A DNA stretch of 64,000 nucleotides from an uncultured Collinsella sp. (GCA_934675795.1 CAKURW010000003.1:9178-73177); one strand, 5' to 3'; positions 55,121-63,656 are shown, numbered from the stretch's first letter. Translations and numbers: made by a program. The notes: generated from the sequence alone by a model not told the origin.

Positions 55121-55215
55121 ACGGATGGCACCCGTTGCAGCGGGTCTTGCCAACTCCGATACACGTTTTCATCGTGAGAAGTGGCCGTCTTCGCTTACGC
55201 GGGGGCGGCTATTTC
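55121..55215 (+). ncRNA. Candidate antisense RNA of a type I toxin-antitoxin pair
   Basis: Transcription from the promoter at 55086-55114 would start near 55121, form a hairpin ACCCG/CGGGT (55130-55145), and end at a stem pairing GCCGTC (55184-55189) with GGCGGC (55204-55209), followed by TATTTC. The RNA would overlap the last codons of the small hydrophobic gene, as RatA overlaps txpA in Bacillus. The layout is seen, but expression is not known. Confidence 0.45.
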
Positions 55216-55292
55216 ATTCGGCCGATAAACAGACCGAGTTCGATAGCCGCAATCAACAACGCCAATAACGAAATAACATCGCTTACGTTCAT
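55209..55292 (-). CDS. Very small hydrophobic protein, holin-like type I toxin candidate
   Basis: The 27-residue peptide starts MNVSDVISLL and ends GLFIGRMK: a single membrane helix with a charged C-terminal end. AAGGG lies eight bases before ATG 55292 (AGAAGGGATTTGGT), a clear ribosome site. Size, shape and the short polar first residues fit the putative holin-like toxins (Hol_Tox) of Gram-positive bacteria. The neighbouring antisense RNA and hairpins support a type I toxin-antitoxin unit. Toxicity itself is inferred. Confidence 0.6.
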   Translation of the reverse strand: MNVSDVISLLALLIAAIELGLFIGRMK

Positions 55293-55397
55293 ACCAAATC
55301 CCTTCTAAAGGGAGTTGGCCCATCCGTGCTCCATAACAGTAGTCTAACGCAAAATGCAGGTAATAGGAACACTTGTTCGTATTACCTGCGCCCTTTT

Positions 55398-56777
55398 CTA
55401 ATGCACAAACATGCGCACGAATTTGTGCTTCCAGCTTGCGTAGGGCGCATACCGAAACGGCACGTCCAGCCAGGTTGCCTTGTTCACGATGCTCTTCTTG
55501 TGGCTAAACGTATCGAAGCTCTCGCGGCCATGGTACTGACCCATACCGCTCGCACCCATGCCGCCAAAGCCCATATGGCTCGTAGCCAAATGCATGATGG
55601 TGTCGTTGACGCAGCCGCCGCCAAAGGGCACGTAGCGCACAAAGCGCTGCTGAGCCGCACGGTCCTGGCTAAAGACATACAGGGCCAGCGGCGTCGGACG
55701 ATCCGTGATGAACGCCTCGGCCTCGTCTAGGCTCTCAAACGTCAGCACCGGCAAGATGGGGCCGAAAATCTCCTCCTGCATCACGGCGTCATCGGGGGTC
55801 ACGCCGTCTAGGATCGTCGGCTCAATCTTGAGCGACGACTCGCGCGCCGTGCTTCCCAGCACAACCTTATCGGGATCGATTAGCCCACGCACGCGCGCAA
55901 AATGCTTGGCGTTGACAATATGACCGTAGTTCTCGTTGTCGAGCGGGTGCTCGCCAAACATGCGACGGACCTCCTCCTTGATGAGGCCCAACAGCTCATC
56001 GTGCACGCGCGTATCGACCAGCAGGTAGTCGGGCGCTACACAGGTCTGGCCCACGTTGAGCCATTTACCAAATGCGATACGGCGTGCCGCGACTTTCAAG
56101 TTTGCCGTCGCGTCCACGATGCAGGGGCTCTTGCCGCCCAGCTCAAGCGTCACAGGCGTGAGGTTTTTGCTCGCGCGCTCCATGACGAGCTTGCCGACCG
56201 GAACGCTACCGGTAAAGAAGATCTTGTCCCAGCACTCGTCGAGCAACGCTTCGTTCTCGGCACGCCCGCCTTCGACGACCGTCACTAGGCGCGGATCAAA
56301 TGCTTCCTCGCAAATCTGCCTGAGCACCGCGCTCGAAGCCGGCGCATAGGCGCTCGGCTTGATGACCACGGTGTTACCTGCAGCGAGCGCGCCAGCGAGC
56401 GGCTCGAGCGTCAGCAAAAACGGATAGTTCCAGGGCGCCATGATGAGCGTGACGCCATAGGGCACGGCTTGCGTTTTGCACACGCTCACGGCGTTAGCGA
56501 GATCACACGGACGCAGGCGCGGACGACTCCATCGAGCCACATGAGCGATCTGATGACGAATCTCGGAAAGCGACGTGCCGATCTCGCACATATATGCCTC
56601 GTCATGCGACTTTCCCAAATCGGTCTTGAGCGCATGGGCAATATCGGCCTCGTGCGCCCGCACCGCATCGCGTAAACTCACGAGCGCGCGACGTCGAGCA
56701 TCGACATCAAACGTAGCGCGCGTCTTAAAGTAGGTGCGCTGATCGCCGACGATGCGCGCAATTTCCTCGGTGTTCAT
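55398..56777 (-). CDS. Aldehyde dehydrogenase (class 3-like)
   Basis: The 459-residue enzyme has the class 3 pattern: MAPWNYPFLLTLEPL near 112-126, FFTGSVPVGKLVM, the glutamate motif LELGGKSPCIVD and the catalytic Cys in NVGQTCVAPDY near 240. Lacking the long N-terminal part, it resembles coniferyl- or fatty-aldehyde dehydrogenases. It probably oxidises or, in reverse, reduces aldehydes with NAD(P). ATG 56777 is nine bases past the alcohol dehydrogenase stop, behind AGGAGGTTGCC. The two form an operon. Confidence 0.92.
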   Translation of the reverse strand: MNTEEIARIVGDQRTYFKTRATFDVDARRRALVSLRDAVRAHEADIAHALKTDLGKSHDEAYMCEIGTSLSEIRHQIAHVARWSRPRLRPCDLANAVSVCKTQAVPYGVTLIMAPWNYPFLLTLEPLAGALAAGNTVVIKPSAYAPASSAVLRQICEEAFDPRLVTVVEGGRAENEALLDECWDKIFFTGSVPVGKLVMERASKNLTPVTLELGGKSPCIVDATANLKVAARRIAFGKWLNVGQTCVAPDYLLVDTRVHDELLGLIKEEVRRMFGEHPLDNENYGHIVNAKHFARVRGLIDPDKVVLGSTARESSLKIEPTILDGVTPDDAVMQEEIFGPILPVLTFESLDEAEAFITDRPTPLALYVFSQDRAAQQRFVRYVPFGGGCVNDTIMHLATSHMGFGGMGASGMGQYHGRESFDTFSHKKSIVNKATWLDVPFRYAPYASWKHKFVRMFVH

Positions 56778-56786
56778 GGCAACCTC

Positions 56787-58007
56787 CTAGCTCTCGTCCT
56801 CAAACATACCACCTGCAACAACTTCGTACATACGCTCGAGCTCCAAACGGTCCATCAAAAGTGGAACGGGGTACAGGGGATTGGCCTCGACATCGGCATG
56901 CGCCGCCATCTCGGGAATGTCGGAGCGGCGAATGCCCAAGACATATTTGGGGATTCCCAGGGCCTCGTTCATGCGGTCGACCCAATCGATAAAGGCCTCG
57001 GCTGCAAGACTGTCCCGCGCGGTAGCCGGCGCAACGCCCGCCATGCGAGCAAGATCGGCAAGCTTGGGGGCGGCGGCGTCACCATAAGCGCGAAGCATGT
57101 GCGGCAGGATGATCGCGTTGGCCAAACCGTGCGGAATCCCGTAACGCCCGCCCAAGCTGTGTGCGATGGCATGAACGTATCCAACATAAGAGCGCGTAAA
57201 GGCAACACCCGCCTTATACGCCGCCGAAAGCATATTGCGGCGCGCACGCATGTTGTCGCCATACTCATAGGCCTCGAGCAAATTGTCGTGGATGAGCTGC
57301 ACCGCCTGACGCGCCATCTTGCGCGTGTAGGGCGTGGTGCTACGGCCGATAAAGGCCTCGACAGCATGCGTCAGGGCATCCATACCCGTCTGCCCCGTAA
57401 TGGACGCCGGCAACGCGCGCGTAAACTCGGGGTCGTGGACCGCAAAGCGCGGGATAAGCACAAAGTCGTTAATGGGATACTTGTAGTGTGTCTCGACATC
57501 GGTGATAACCGCCGCGAGCGTGACTTCGCTTCCCGTACCGGCGGTAGTGGGAACCGCAATAAGCAGCGGCAGACGACGGTGGACGCGCAACAGGCCGCGC
57601 ATCTTGTTGATGGGCTTGTTTGGCTGCGCAATGCGCGCCCCCACACCCTTGGCGCAGTCCATGGCCGAACCGCCACCAAAGCCGATAATGGCCCGGCAGT
57701 CGTTCTCGCGATACAGCGCCGCCGCTTCCTCCACATTCGAGACCGTGGGGTTCGCACGCGTTTCGGCATAGACCGTAACGGCAATCCCCTGAGCCGTAAG
57801 CGCGCGCTCGAGTGATGCCGTGAGCCCCAAACGTGCAATACCAGGGTCTGTCACGATAAGGACCTTCTGGATCGAGCGCTTTTGAAGCACCGCGGGCACA
57901 TCCTCGGCATGCTCCAAAATGCGTGGCTCGGTATAGGGCAGGATCGGCAATGCAATGCGAAAAACCGTCTGATATGTTCGGCACCAGGCACGACGGGCTA
58001 GATGCAT
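56787..58007 (-). CDS. Iron-containing alcohol dehydrogenase
   Basis: The 406-residue enzyme has GGGSAMDCAKGVG near 108-120 for NAD(P), PTTAGTGSE and the His-rich metal site (GMDALTHAVEAF, HAIAHSLGGRYGIPHGLANAI). It would interconvert alcohols and aldehydes. With the following aldehyde dehydrogenase it could link alcohol to acid. The first ~30 residues are atypical but the start is well supported by AAGGAGTTTCC before ATG 58007. A palindrome lies just upstream of the ribosome site. Confidence 0.92.
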   Translation of the reverse strand: MHLARRAWCRTYQTVFRIALPILPYTEPRILEHAEDVPAVLQKRSIQKVLIVTDPGIARLGLTASLERALTAQGIAVTVYAETRANPTVSNVEEAAALYRENDCRAIIGFGGGSAMDCAKGVGARIAQPNKPINKMRGLLRVHRRLPLLIAVPTTAGTGSEVTLAAVITDVETHYKYPINDFVLIPRFAVHDPEFTRALPASITGQTGMDALTHAVEAFIGRSTTPYTRKMARQAVQLIHDNLLEAYEYGDNMRARRNMLSAAYKAGVAFTRSYVGYVHAIAHSLGGRYGIPHGLANAIILPHMLRAYGDAAAPKLADLARMAGVAPATARDSLAAEAFIDWVDRMNEALGIPKYVLGIRRSDIPEMAAHADVEANPLYPVPLLMDRLELERMYEVVAGGMFEDES

Positions 58008-58025
58008 AAAGGAAACTCCTTCATT

Positions 58026-58041
58026 TGTTGATAGGTCAACA
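58026..58041 (-). promoter_or_regulatory. Operator-like palindrome before the alcohol dehydrogenase gene
   Basis: TGTTGA and TCAACA (58026-58031, 58036-58041) form a perfect 6-4-6 inverted repeat, about 20-35 bases before the start codon. It is typical in size for a GntR- or MarR-type operator. No cognate regulator is adjacent. Confidence 0.5.
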
Positions 58042-58263
58042 TTTGCTCGCCCGATTGTACTCAGCAGAGATCGCAGACGGCCTCCTAATCGTTAATCAAT
58101 CAACATCTTCATATCTCAAAATTGTTTTATTAAAAATCATTCCTAATAGGCTTCACATTTGGTTGCATTTATGGATAATAGAACACGTCAAGACGCACGT
58201 CCGGAGAGGGCCCTTACGGGACCGGACGAGCGCGCAATCGCCATCGATCGAAAGGATCGAATC

Positions 58264-58824
58264 ATGAAGTTTGTTTGCCCCGTTTGCGGTTATGTGGAAG
58301 AGTTCGACGGCGACCAGCTGCCCGAGGATTTTAAGTGCCCCCAGTGCGGCGTTCCCGGTTCTCGTTTCCTGAAGCAGGAGGAGGGCCAGCTCGAGTGGGC
58401 TGCCGAGCACGTCGTGGGCGTCGCCAAGATGGAGGGCGTCTCCGAGGACATCGTTGCCGACCTGCGCGCCAACTTTGAGGGCGAGTGCTCCGAGGTCGGT
58501 ATGTACCTGGCCATGGCTCGCGTCGCCCATCGCGAGGGCTACCCCGAGATCGGCCTGTACTGGGAGAAGGCTGCCCACGAGGAGGCCGAGCATGCCGCCA
58601 AGTTCGCCGAGCTCCTGGGCGAGGTCGTGACCGACTCCACCAAGAAGAACCTCGAGATGCGCGTTGAGGCCGAGAACGGTGCCACCGCCGGCAAGACTGA
58701 TCTTGCCAAACGCGCCAAGGCCGCTGGCCTCGATGCCATCCACGATACCGTGCATGAGATGGCTCGCGACGAGGCTCGCCACGGCAAGGCTTTCGCCGGC
58801 CTGCTCAAGCGCTACTTTGGCTAA
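58264..58824 (+). CDS. Reverse-type rubrerythrin (NADH peroxidase-like)
   Basis: The 186-residue protein has an N-terminal rubredoxin-like zinc/iron site (Cys 5, 8, 25, 28 in CPVC and CPQC) followed by a ferritin-like di-iron domain with [26 protein letters not shown] and DEARHGKAF helices. Having rubredoxin first makes it a reverse rubrerythrin, an H2O2- or O2-reducing enzyme of anaerobes. ATG 58264 follows GAAAGGATCG. It is transcribed alone, with an AT-rich promoter region (58060-58170) and a GC-rich leader hairpin (58199-58229). Confidence 0.93.
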   Translation: MKFVCPVCGYVEEFDGDQLPEDFKCPQCGVPGSRFLKQEEGQLEWAAEHVVGVAKMEGVSEDIVADLRANFEGECSEVGMYLAMARVAHREGYPEIGLYWEKAAHEEAEHAAKFAELLGEVVTDSTKKNLEMRVEAENGATAGKTDLAKRAKAAGLDAIHDTVHEMARDEARHGKAFAGLLKRYFG

Positions 58825-58858
58825 GCCAGCCGCCTGAGAGACAATCTCTAGCTCGATA

Positions 58859-58889
58859 AGGCCCGGACCGCATGGTTCGGGCCTTTTTG
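58859..58889 (+). terminator. Rho-independent terminator after rubrerythrin
   Basis: AGGCCCGGACC (58859-58869) pairs with GGTTCGGGCCT (58874-58884), followed by TTTT and G. Confidence 0.92.
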
Positions 58890-58953
58890 TGTCTCGAGGA
58901 CTCGTTAACGCCCTGAAATAGGACCGCCTTAGGCATCGGCTTCTCGTCAAAAA

Positions 58954-59076
58954 CTAAGTGAGTAGACTTTTTGAAACTTGCCGAGCACACCAACCATATT
59001 GCTTTATAAAGCCGCAGGTAAATGACTTGTTGCAAAACGGCCTGGTCGCCAAAGTGCCAAAAGTCTACTCACTTAG
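58954..59076. repeat. ~120-bp inverted-repeat element, copy 1
   Basis: Perfect 18-base terminal inverted repeats (CTAAGTGAGTAGACTTTT at 58954-58971 and its complement at 59059-59076) enclose about 87 bases. A second copy in the same orientation lies at 60375-60496, similar by eye over about four-fifths of its length. The right end supplies the last codons and stop of the minus-strand gene at 59065. No coding capacity was seen, so it resembles a MITE/REP-type element. Confidence 0.85.
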
Positions 59077-60192
59077 AACCGCAGCCGTCCACGATCGAGC
59101 TGTTTTGCGTCTAACGGGCATCTTTCCGTCGATTACTCCCAATTTTGTCCAGTCAACGAATAGTTCAGACCGGAGTAATGTCTCAGCCCTTTGCTCATCT
59201 GGGCTTTTATCACGATATTCAGCATCGAGCATCCTGCATACGGCCTTAACAATCGCGCGGAATCTATCCTCATCGGATATCTGTCTGTGTGTCAGGAGAA
59301 GTACATCGTAGCCCATGGCCTGAAGGGCCGTCATGCGATCGGCGTCACGCAAGCCATCCCCTGCGCGTCCGTGCGAGGCCTTTCCCTGACATTCAATGGC
59401 CACCTGTCGCCTGCCGTCCGGCGAAGAAAGTAGCAGGTCAATATATACACGGGACTTTCCCACAATCGCTCGAGCACTTGTGCTTAACGTCACTTCGACA
59501 TTGAGCTCTATACCGCAAAACCCTTCGCCTCCCAGGGCTCGCGGCAGCCCGAGCAACAAATACGCCTCGACCTCAAAAGGCGACGCGGCACCCAATGGGA
59601 CGAGTTGCGATACCGCCATAAATCTATTGCCGTAACGCATCCCGCAAACATCTGAACAAAAACGGTCAAGGTCTCCGCCCAAAACCAAAGCGTCTCGACG
59701 CCATAAATTTGAAGTGGCGCCGTCCTCGGACGGGCAGCGCACCCAACCGAACGTTGTCGAAATCGCGCCCGAATCAATTGCACGCGTAAGCTCCGCCTCA
59801 AGTGCCGCCGGCAGAGCACACACCGCAAACAGGCCGCACATCTCCGCCAACACAAAAAGAAGCTGAAGATCCGTCAGATGCCGCGACATGATGAATGCCG
59901 TCAGTAGAGGAGACGTAACCAAAAACCCATGCTCCGTTTCCAGCACGGATTCCCTGGGGAGCTCACCAAGAAACAGCCGCTGCCTAATGCTGGCAGGACA
60001 AGTCCGTTTGTTTCTCGTCCGAACCAATGTATACAACGGAAAACCGAGCGCGACCGCAGCCGTCGGGTTGCGGGCGAGATCATATCGCTGCCGGTCTTTT
60101 TCCGGTCGTGGAAGCGGCGGACACAAAGCGCGGACTTGAGGAGGCAAACGCCAGTACCTAAAAGCCGATATGTCACAAAGTAGATCCTTCAT
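59065..60192 (-). CDS. Orphan GAASPFEV-family protein with PD-(D/E)xK-like C-terminal domain
   Basis: The 375-residue protein has a helical N-terminal half of unknown role and the conserved block PLGAASPFEVEAYLLLGLPR near 199-218, which I recall as widespread and often multicopy in Coriobacteriia. The C-terminal part looks like a VSR/DUF559-type nuclease fold: Asp 252 in YIDLLL and Glu 267, Gln 269, Lys 271 in IECQGK. The start is unsure: ATG 60192 or GTG 60198, neither with a Shine-Dalgarno sequence. Its stop codon lies in the repeat at 58954-59076. The function (defence, repair or regulation) is unknown. Confidence 0.72.
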   Translation of the reverse strand: MKDLLCDISAFRYWRLPPQVRALCPPLPRPEKDRQRYDLARNPTAAVALGFPLYTLVRTRNKRTCPASIRQRLFLGELPRESVLETEHGFLVTSPLLTAFIMSRHLTDLQLLFVLAEMCGLFAVCALPAALEAELTRAIDSGAISTTFGWVRCPSEDGATSNLWRRDALVLGGDLDRFCSDVCGMRYGNRFMAVSQLVPLGAASPFEVEAYLLLGLPRALGGEGFCGIELNVEVTLSTSARAIVGKSRVYIDLLLSSPDGRRQVAIECQGKASHGRAGDGLRDADRMTALQAMGYDVLLLTHRQISDEDRFRAIVKAVCRMLDAEYRDKSPDEQRAETLLRSELFVDWTKLGVIDGKMPVRRKTARSWTAAVLSE

Positions 60193-60374
60193 AGGCACAG
60201 GAAAACACGAATTTCAACCCAGTCAGTCACGCATTGGCGCGAACGCACCAAAAATGGCGCCGAACGGACTGCAAAGTTTTCAACAGCCCTCCCCAACTGG
60301 CCAAAAGCTTGCCAAGAGCTGGACGAAGCCCTGTTGAAAACCCCATTTTTTTCTCATGCAGGAGCTTTGCGCGG

Positions 60375-60496
60375 CAAGTGAGTAGACTTTTTTGAACATC
60401 CCGAGCAGGCCGGTCATCCTGCTTTTCAAAACCGCAGGTAGATAGCTTGTTACAAAACTTCCTGGTCGCCAAAGTGCTAAAAGTCTACTCACTTAG
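60375..60496. repeat. ~120-bp inverted-repeat element, copy 2
   Basis: It begins AAGTGAGTAGACTTTT and ends with the complementary AAAAGTCTACTCACTTAG (60479-60496). It is a direct repeat of the element at 58954-59076, the last ~37 bases being nearly identical. Its right end provides the final Lys codon and TGA stop of pdxR (60489-60491). Confidence 0.85.
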
Positions 60497-61925
60497 GTTG
60501 CAGAGTGCCCCCCATTAGCTGCAATTCCAAGGTAGTTAGCACTTTTGGACTCAGATCGTCATACTGGACAAGAATTTGAGTTGAGTTTTCAGGGACAGAT
60601 GCGCCATCGGCACACCAATAACAGTCACTGATATCGACAAAAGGGATGCTCGAGCGCGCGAGAGCCTGCGCAAAAGAGCTTCCGCCCGTTCCACGCTCCG
60701 CAACCACGGTACAGTAAAGGCCCGCATCTGCCTGCTCGATCGAGACCTCCCCTGCCGGAAATGCCTTCCGTACAAGCGACGTCAGGCCATCACGCGCCTC
60801 ACGAGCACGAACGCGCACGCGGTTCACATGTCGCTCGTAATCACCCGATTCCAGCAAACGAGCCAAAGCGACCTGGTCAACAGAACTCACCGACGAGGCG
60901 TAAAAACCAAGGTTGCGCCTAAACCGCTCCATTAGCTCATCGGGCAGCACCATGTACGCTAGACGCAACGCCGATGACAGGCTCTTCGAAAACGTGTTGG
61001 TGTAGATAACCGACTGGGAGGCATCGATCGACGCGAGCGCGGGAATTGGCTTGCCGGCAAGGCGAAACTCACAATCAAAGTCATCTTCGATGAGGTACCG
61101 ACCTGGTCGCTCGGCGGCCCAGCTCAGCAGCGCATAGCGACGCGCAATGCTCGTCACAAGACCGGTGGGATACTGATGGGACGGCATAAGGTGAAGGACA
61201 TCGGTCCCAGTTTTCTGCAGAGCGCTCAGGTCCACGCCGTCGTCATCCAACGGGATATGTCGTACTTGGCAGCCCATAGCCTGATAGATGCGCGTCAGGC
61301 GCAAATAGCCCGGATCCTCAACGGCATACACCTTGTCCGCGCCAAGCAACTGAACCAACATGGTATCGAGCAGCTGGGCGCCCGCACCGATAACGATGTT
61401 GTTGGGGTCGACATTCATACCCCTTGTCCCGCGCAGATGGTGAGCAATTGCGCGTCGCAGCCGAGCAGTGCCCTGCGCCGGTGCGGGCGAAAAGATTTCG
61501 CGCTCGTCTTCGGATGCCAGCGTCGCCCGTAGCGCACTTTGCCAAAGCCGCGCCGCCTCCAAAGCGGAAGGAGAAAGTGCATCGAACAGCTCAACCTGTC
61601 CGTTGACATCATGCACGCTGGGGCCCACAGAGACGGCATCTCGGTCGATGCCCTCCGCAGCCGAAGCCAAAACCGGTGCATCCGGAAGCTCGCAAGCGTA
61701 GTAGCCACGACGCGGCTTTGAGCAAATATAGCCCTCGGCAAGTAGCTGGCTATATGCATTCTCGATAGTAATGACACTGATTCCCAGATGACTGGCAAAG
61801 GCGCGCTTAGACGGCAGATGTTCTCCCGCCGCAATACGGCCAGCAACAATATCATTTCGAATTTGCTGGTAAACATACTCATAGAGCGATGCTTCGCCGC
61901 GTTGTTCCAAATTGTAGTCGAGCAT
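60489..61925 (-). CDS. pdxR: MocR-type PLP-dependent regulator PdxR
   Basis: The 478-residue protein has an N-terminal GntR winged helix (SLYEYVYQQIRNDIVAG, LPSKRAFASHLGIS) and a C-terminal aminotransferase-fold domain with YPTG, LIEDDFDCEFR and the PLP lysine in TNTFSKSLSSALRLAY. It is divergent from pdxST across 145 bases, the standard layout for PdxR, which senses PLP and activates vitamin B6 synthesis. ATG 61925 follows CAGGTGAC. Its last codons and stop come from the repeat element at 60375-60496. Confidence 0.92.
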   Translation of the reverse strand: MLDYNLEQRGEASLYEYVYQQIRNDIVAGRIAAGEHLPSKRAFASHLGISVITIENAYSQLLAEGYICSKPRRGYYACELPDAPVLASAAEGIDRDAVSVGPSVHDVNGQVELFDALSPSALEAARLWQSALRATLASEDEREIFSPAPAQGTARLRRAIAHHLRGTRGMNVDPNNIVIGAGAQLLDTMLVQLLGADKVYAVEDPGYLRLTRIYQAMGCQVRHIPLDDDGVDLSALQKTGTDVLHLMPSHQYPTGLVTSIARRYALLSWAAERPGRYLIEDDFDCEFRLAGKPIPALASIDASQSVIYTNTFSKSLSSALRLAYMVLPDELMERFRRNLGFYASSVSSVDQVALARLLESGDYERHVNRVRVRAREARDGLTSLVRKAFPAGEVSIEQADAGLYCTVVAERGTGGSSFAQALARSSIPFVDISDCYWCADGASVPENSTQILVQYDDLSPKVLTTLELQLMGGTLQPK

Positions 61926-61936
61926 GAGTTTGTCAC

Positions 61937-61978
61937 CTGACCTTATCGGGTAATTCAATCTGGTATTAGTCTGACCTT
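61937..61978. promoter_or_regulatory. Candidate PdxR operator: direct repeats CTGACCTT
   Basis: CTGACCTT occurs at 61937-61944 and 61971-61978, 34 bases apart in the same orientation, in the pdxR-pdxS intergenic region. MocR proteins commonly bind direct repeats. An AT-rich stretch near 61950-61990 may hold the promoters. Confidence 0.5.
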
Positions 61979-62070
61979 GTAATTATCTCGAAAACTGAGT
62001 ATTTCGCCATACCCAGCTCCCCGATAGGATGTTCCGTCAAGCAATGCACATGCCAACCAAGGGAGCAACC

Positions 62071-62961
62071 ATGGCAGAACAGACTAGCAAGACCGATCGC
62101 GTCAAACTCAATCGCGAGCTCGCGCAGATGCTCAAGGGTGGCGTCATCATGGACGTCACCACGCCCGAGCAGGCGCGCATCGCCGAGGAGGCAGGCGCCT
62201 GCGCCGTCATGGCTCTCGAGCGCATCCCGGCCGACATCCGTGCCGCAGGCGGCGTCTCGCGCATGAGCGACCCCAAGATGATCAAGGGCATCCAGGAGGC
62301 CGTCTCCATCCCCGTCATGGCCAAGTGCCGCATCGGTCACATCGTCGAGGCGCAGGTCCTTCAGGCCATCGAGATCGACTACATCGATGAGTCCGAGGTT
62401 CTCTCCCCCGCCGACGACGTCTATCATATCGACAAGACCCAGTTTGACGTGCCGTTTGTCTGCGGCGCCCGTGATCTGGGCGAGGCGCTGCGCCGTGTTG
62501 CCGAAGGCGCCACGATGATTCGCACCAAGGGTGAGCCGGGTACGGGCGACGTCGTTCAGGCCGTGCGTCACATGCGCAAAATCCAAAAGCAGATCCGCGA
62601 CGTAGTTGCCCTGCGCGACGACGAGCTCTTTGAGGCAGCCAAGCAACTACAGGTTCCGGTCGAGCTGGTGCGCGAGGTCCATGCCGCGGGTAAGCTTCCC
62701 GTCGTGAACTTTGCCGCTGGCGGCGTAGCGACCCCCGCCGACGCCGCGCTGATGATGCAGCTGGGCGCCGAAGGCGTCTTTGTCGGCTCGGGCATCTTTA
62801 AGAGCGGCGACCCCGCCAAGCGCGCCGCCGCCATCGTCAAGGCCGTGGCAAACTTCACCGATGCCAAGCTCATCGCCGAGCTTTCGGAGGACCTGGGCGA
62901 GGCCATGGTGGGCATCAACGCCGACGAGATCGAGATTATCATGGAAGAGCGCGGGCGCTAG
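62071..62961 (+). CDS. pdxS: Pyridoxal 5'-phosphate synthase subunit PdxS
   Basis: The 296-residue TIM-barrel enzyme builds PLP from ribose 5-phosphate, glyceraldehyde 3-phosphate and ammonia. Family motifs are [36 protein letters not shown], the Lys in [12 protein letters not shown] and [21 protein letters not shown] 62071 follows AAGGGAGC. The ammonia comes from PdxT, encoded 20 bases downstream. Confidence 0.97.
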   Translation: MAEQTSKTDRVKLNRELAQMLKGGVIMDVTTPEQARIAEEAGACAVMALERIPADIRAAGGVSRMSDPKMIKGIQEAVSIPVMAKCRIGHIVEAQVLQAIEIDYIDESEVLSPADDVYHIDKTQFDVPFVCGARDLGEALRRVAEGATMIRTKGEPGTGDVVQAVRHMRKIQKQIRDVVALRDDELFEAAKQLQVPVELVREVHAAGKLPVVNFAAGGVATPADAALMMQLGAEGVFVGSGIFKSGDPAKRAAAIVKAVANFTDAKLIAELSEDLGEAMVGINADEIEIIMEERGR

Positions 62962-62981
62962 TCCAGCAGAAAGGATCGCAC

Positions 62982-63569
62982 ATGAGCGATTATGCAGACC
63001 AAACGGTCGCCGTGCTGGCGGTCCAAGGCGCTTTTGCCGAGCACGAGGCGAGGCTGTCCGAGCTGGGCGCACGTTGTATAGAGTTGAGGCAGGCGGCTGA
63101 TTTGAAGCAGGACTTTGACCGTCTGGTACTTCCCGGCGGCGAGTCTACCGTTCAAGGGAAGCTGCTTGATGAGTTGGGCATGCTCGAGGAGCTTCGCACC
63201 CGCATTGTTGAAGGCATGCCCGTCCTGGGCACCTGCGCCGGCCTGATTCTGCTGGCTCACGACCTTGCCGCCCATGACGATAAGGGCACGCCGCGCCTGG
63301 CAACCATGGATGTGCTCGTTGAGCGCAATGCCTACGGCAGGCAGCTCGGCAGTTTTCGAACCAAGGGGCAGGTAGCTGGCATCGACGGTGAAGTGCCGCT
63401 GACGTTTATCCGCGCGCCCCGCATCGTCGAGGTCCACGGCGACGCAAAGGCCTTAGCGAAAGTCGACGGCCGTATCGTCGCCGCGCGCCAGGGCAACCAG
63501 CTCGGCGTAACCTTCCACCCCGAACTCGACGAAGACACCCGCCTCCACGAACTGTTCCTACAAATGTAG
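62982..63569 (+). CDS. pdxT: Pyridoxal 5'-phosphate synthase glutaminase subunit PdxT
   Basis: The 195-residue class I glutaminase has LPGGESTV near 50-57, the nucleophile Cys in GTCAGLI near 82-88, and the C-terminal His-Glu pair in FHPELDED. It supplies ammonia to PdxS. ATG 62982 follows GAAAGGATCGCAC. It closes the operon. A run of palindromes follows, so its mRNA probably ends within 63593-63842. Confidence 0.96.
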   Translation: MSDYADQTVAVLAVQGAFAEHEARLSELGARCIELRQAADLKQDFDRLVLPGGESTVQGKLLDELGMLEELRTRIVEGMPVLGTCAGLILLAHDLAAHDDKGTPRLATMDVLVERNAYGRQLGSFRTKGQVAGIDGEVPLTFIRAPRIVEVHGDAKALAKVDGRIVAARQGNQLGVTFHPELDEDTRLHELFLQM

Positions 63570-63592
63570 GCATCGAAATCAACAAACGAAAC

Positions 63593-63656
63593 GAGAGTGG
63601 ATAATCTCCCACCTTGAGCATGAATATGGGCTCATACCGGGAGATTATCAACTCTC
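63593..63656. repeat. Inverted repeat GAGAGT(G/T)GATAATCTCCC
   Basis: The 18-base arms at 63593-63610 and 63639-63656 match at 17 positions. A smaller TGAGC/GCTCA stem lies in the loop. Confidence 0.8.

Noticed and set aside
58954..60496. Interpretation of the repeat pair as integron attC sites
   Set aside because: The length and position fit, but the core sites GTTRRRY and RYYYAAC are not found at the ends and no integrase is present.
62029..62070. An earlier pdxS start upstream of 62071
   Set aside because: The in-frame codons before ATG 62071 contain the ribosome site AAGGGAGC and are not part of the conserved PdxS N-terminus.
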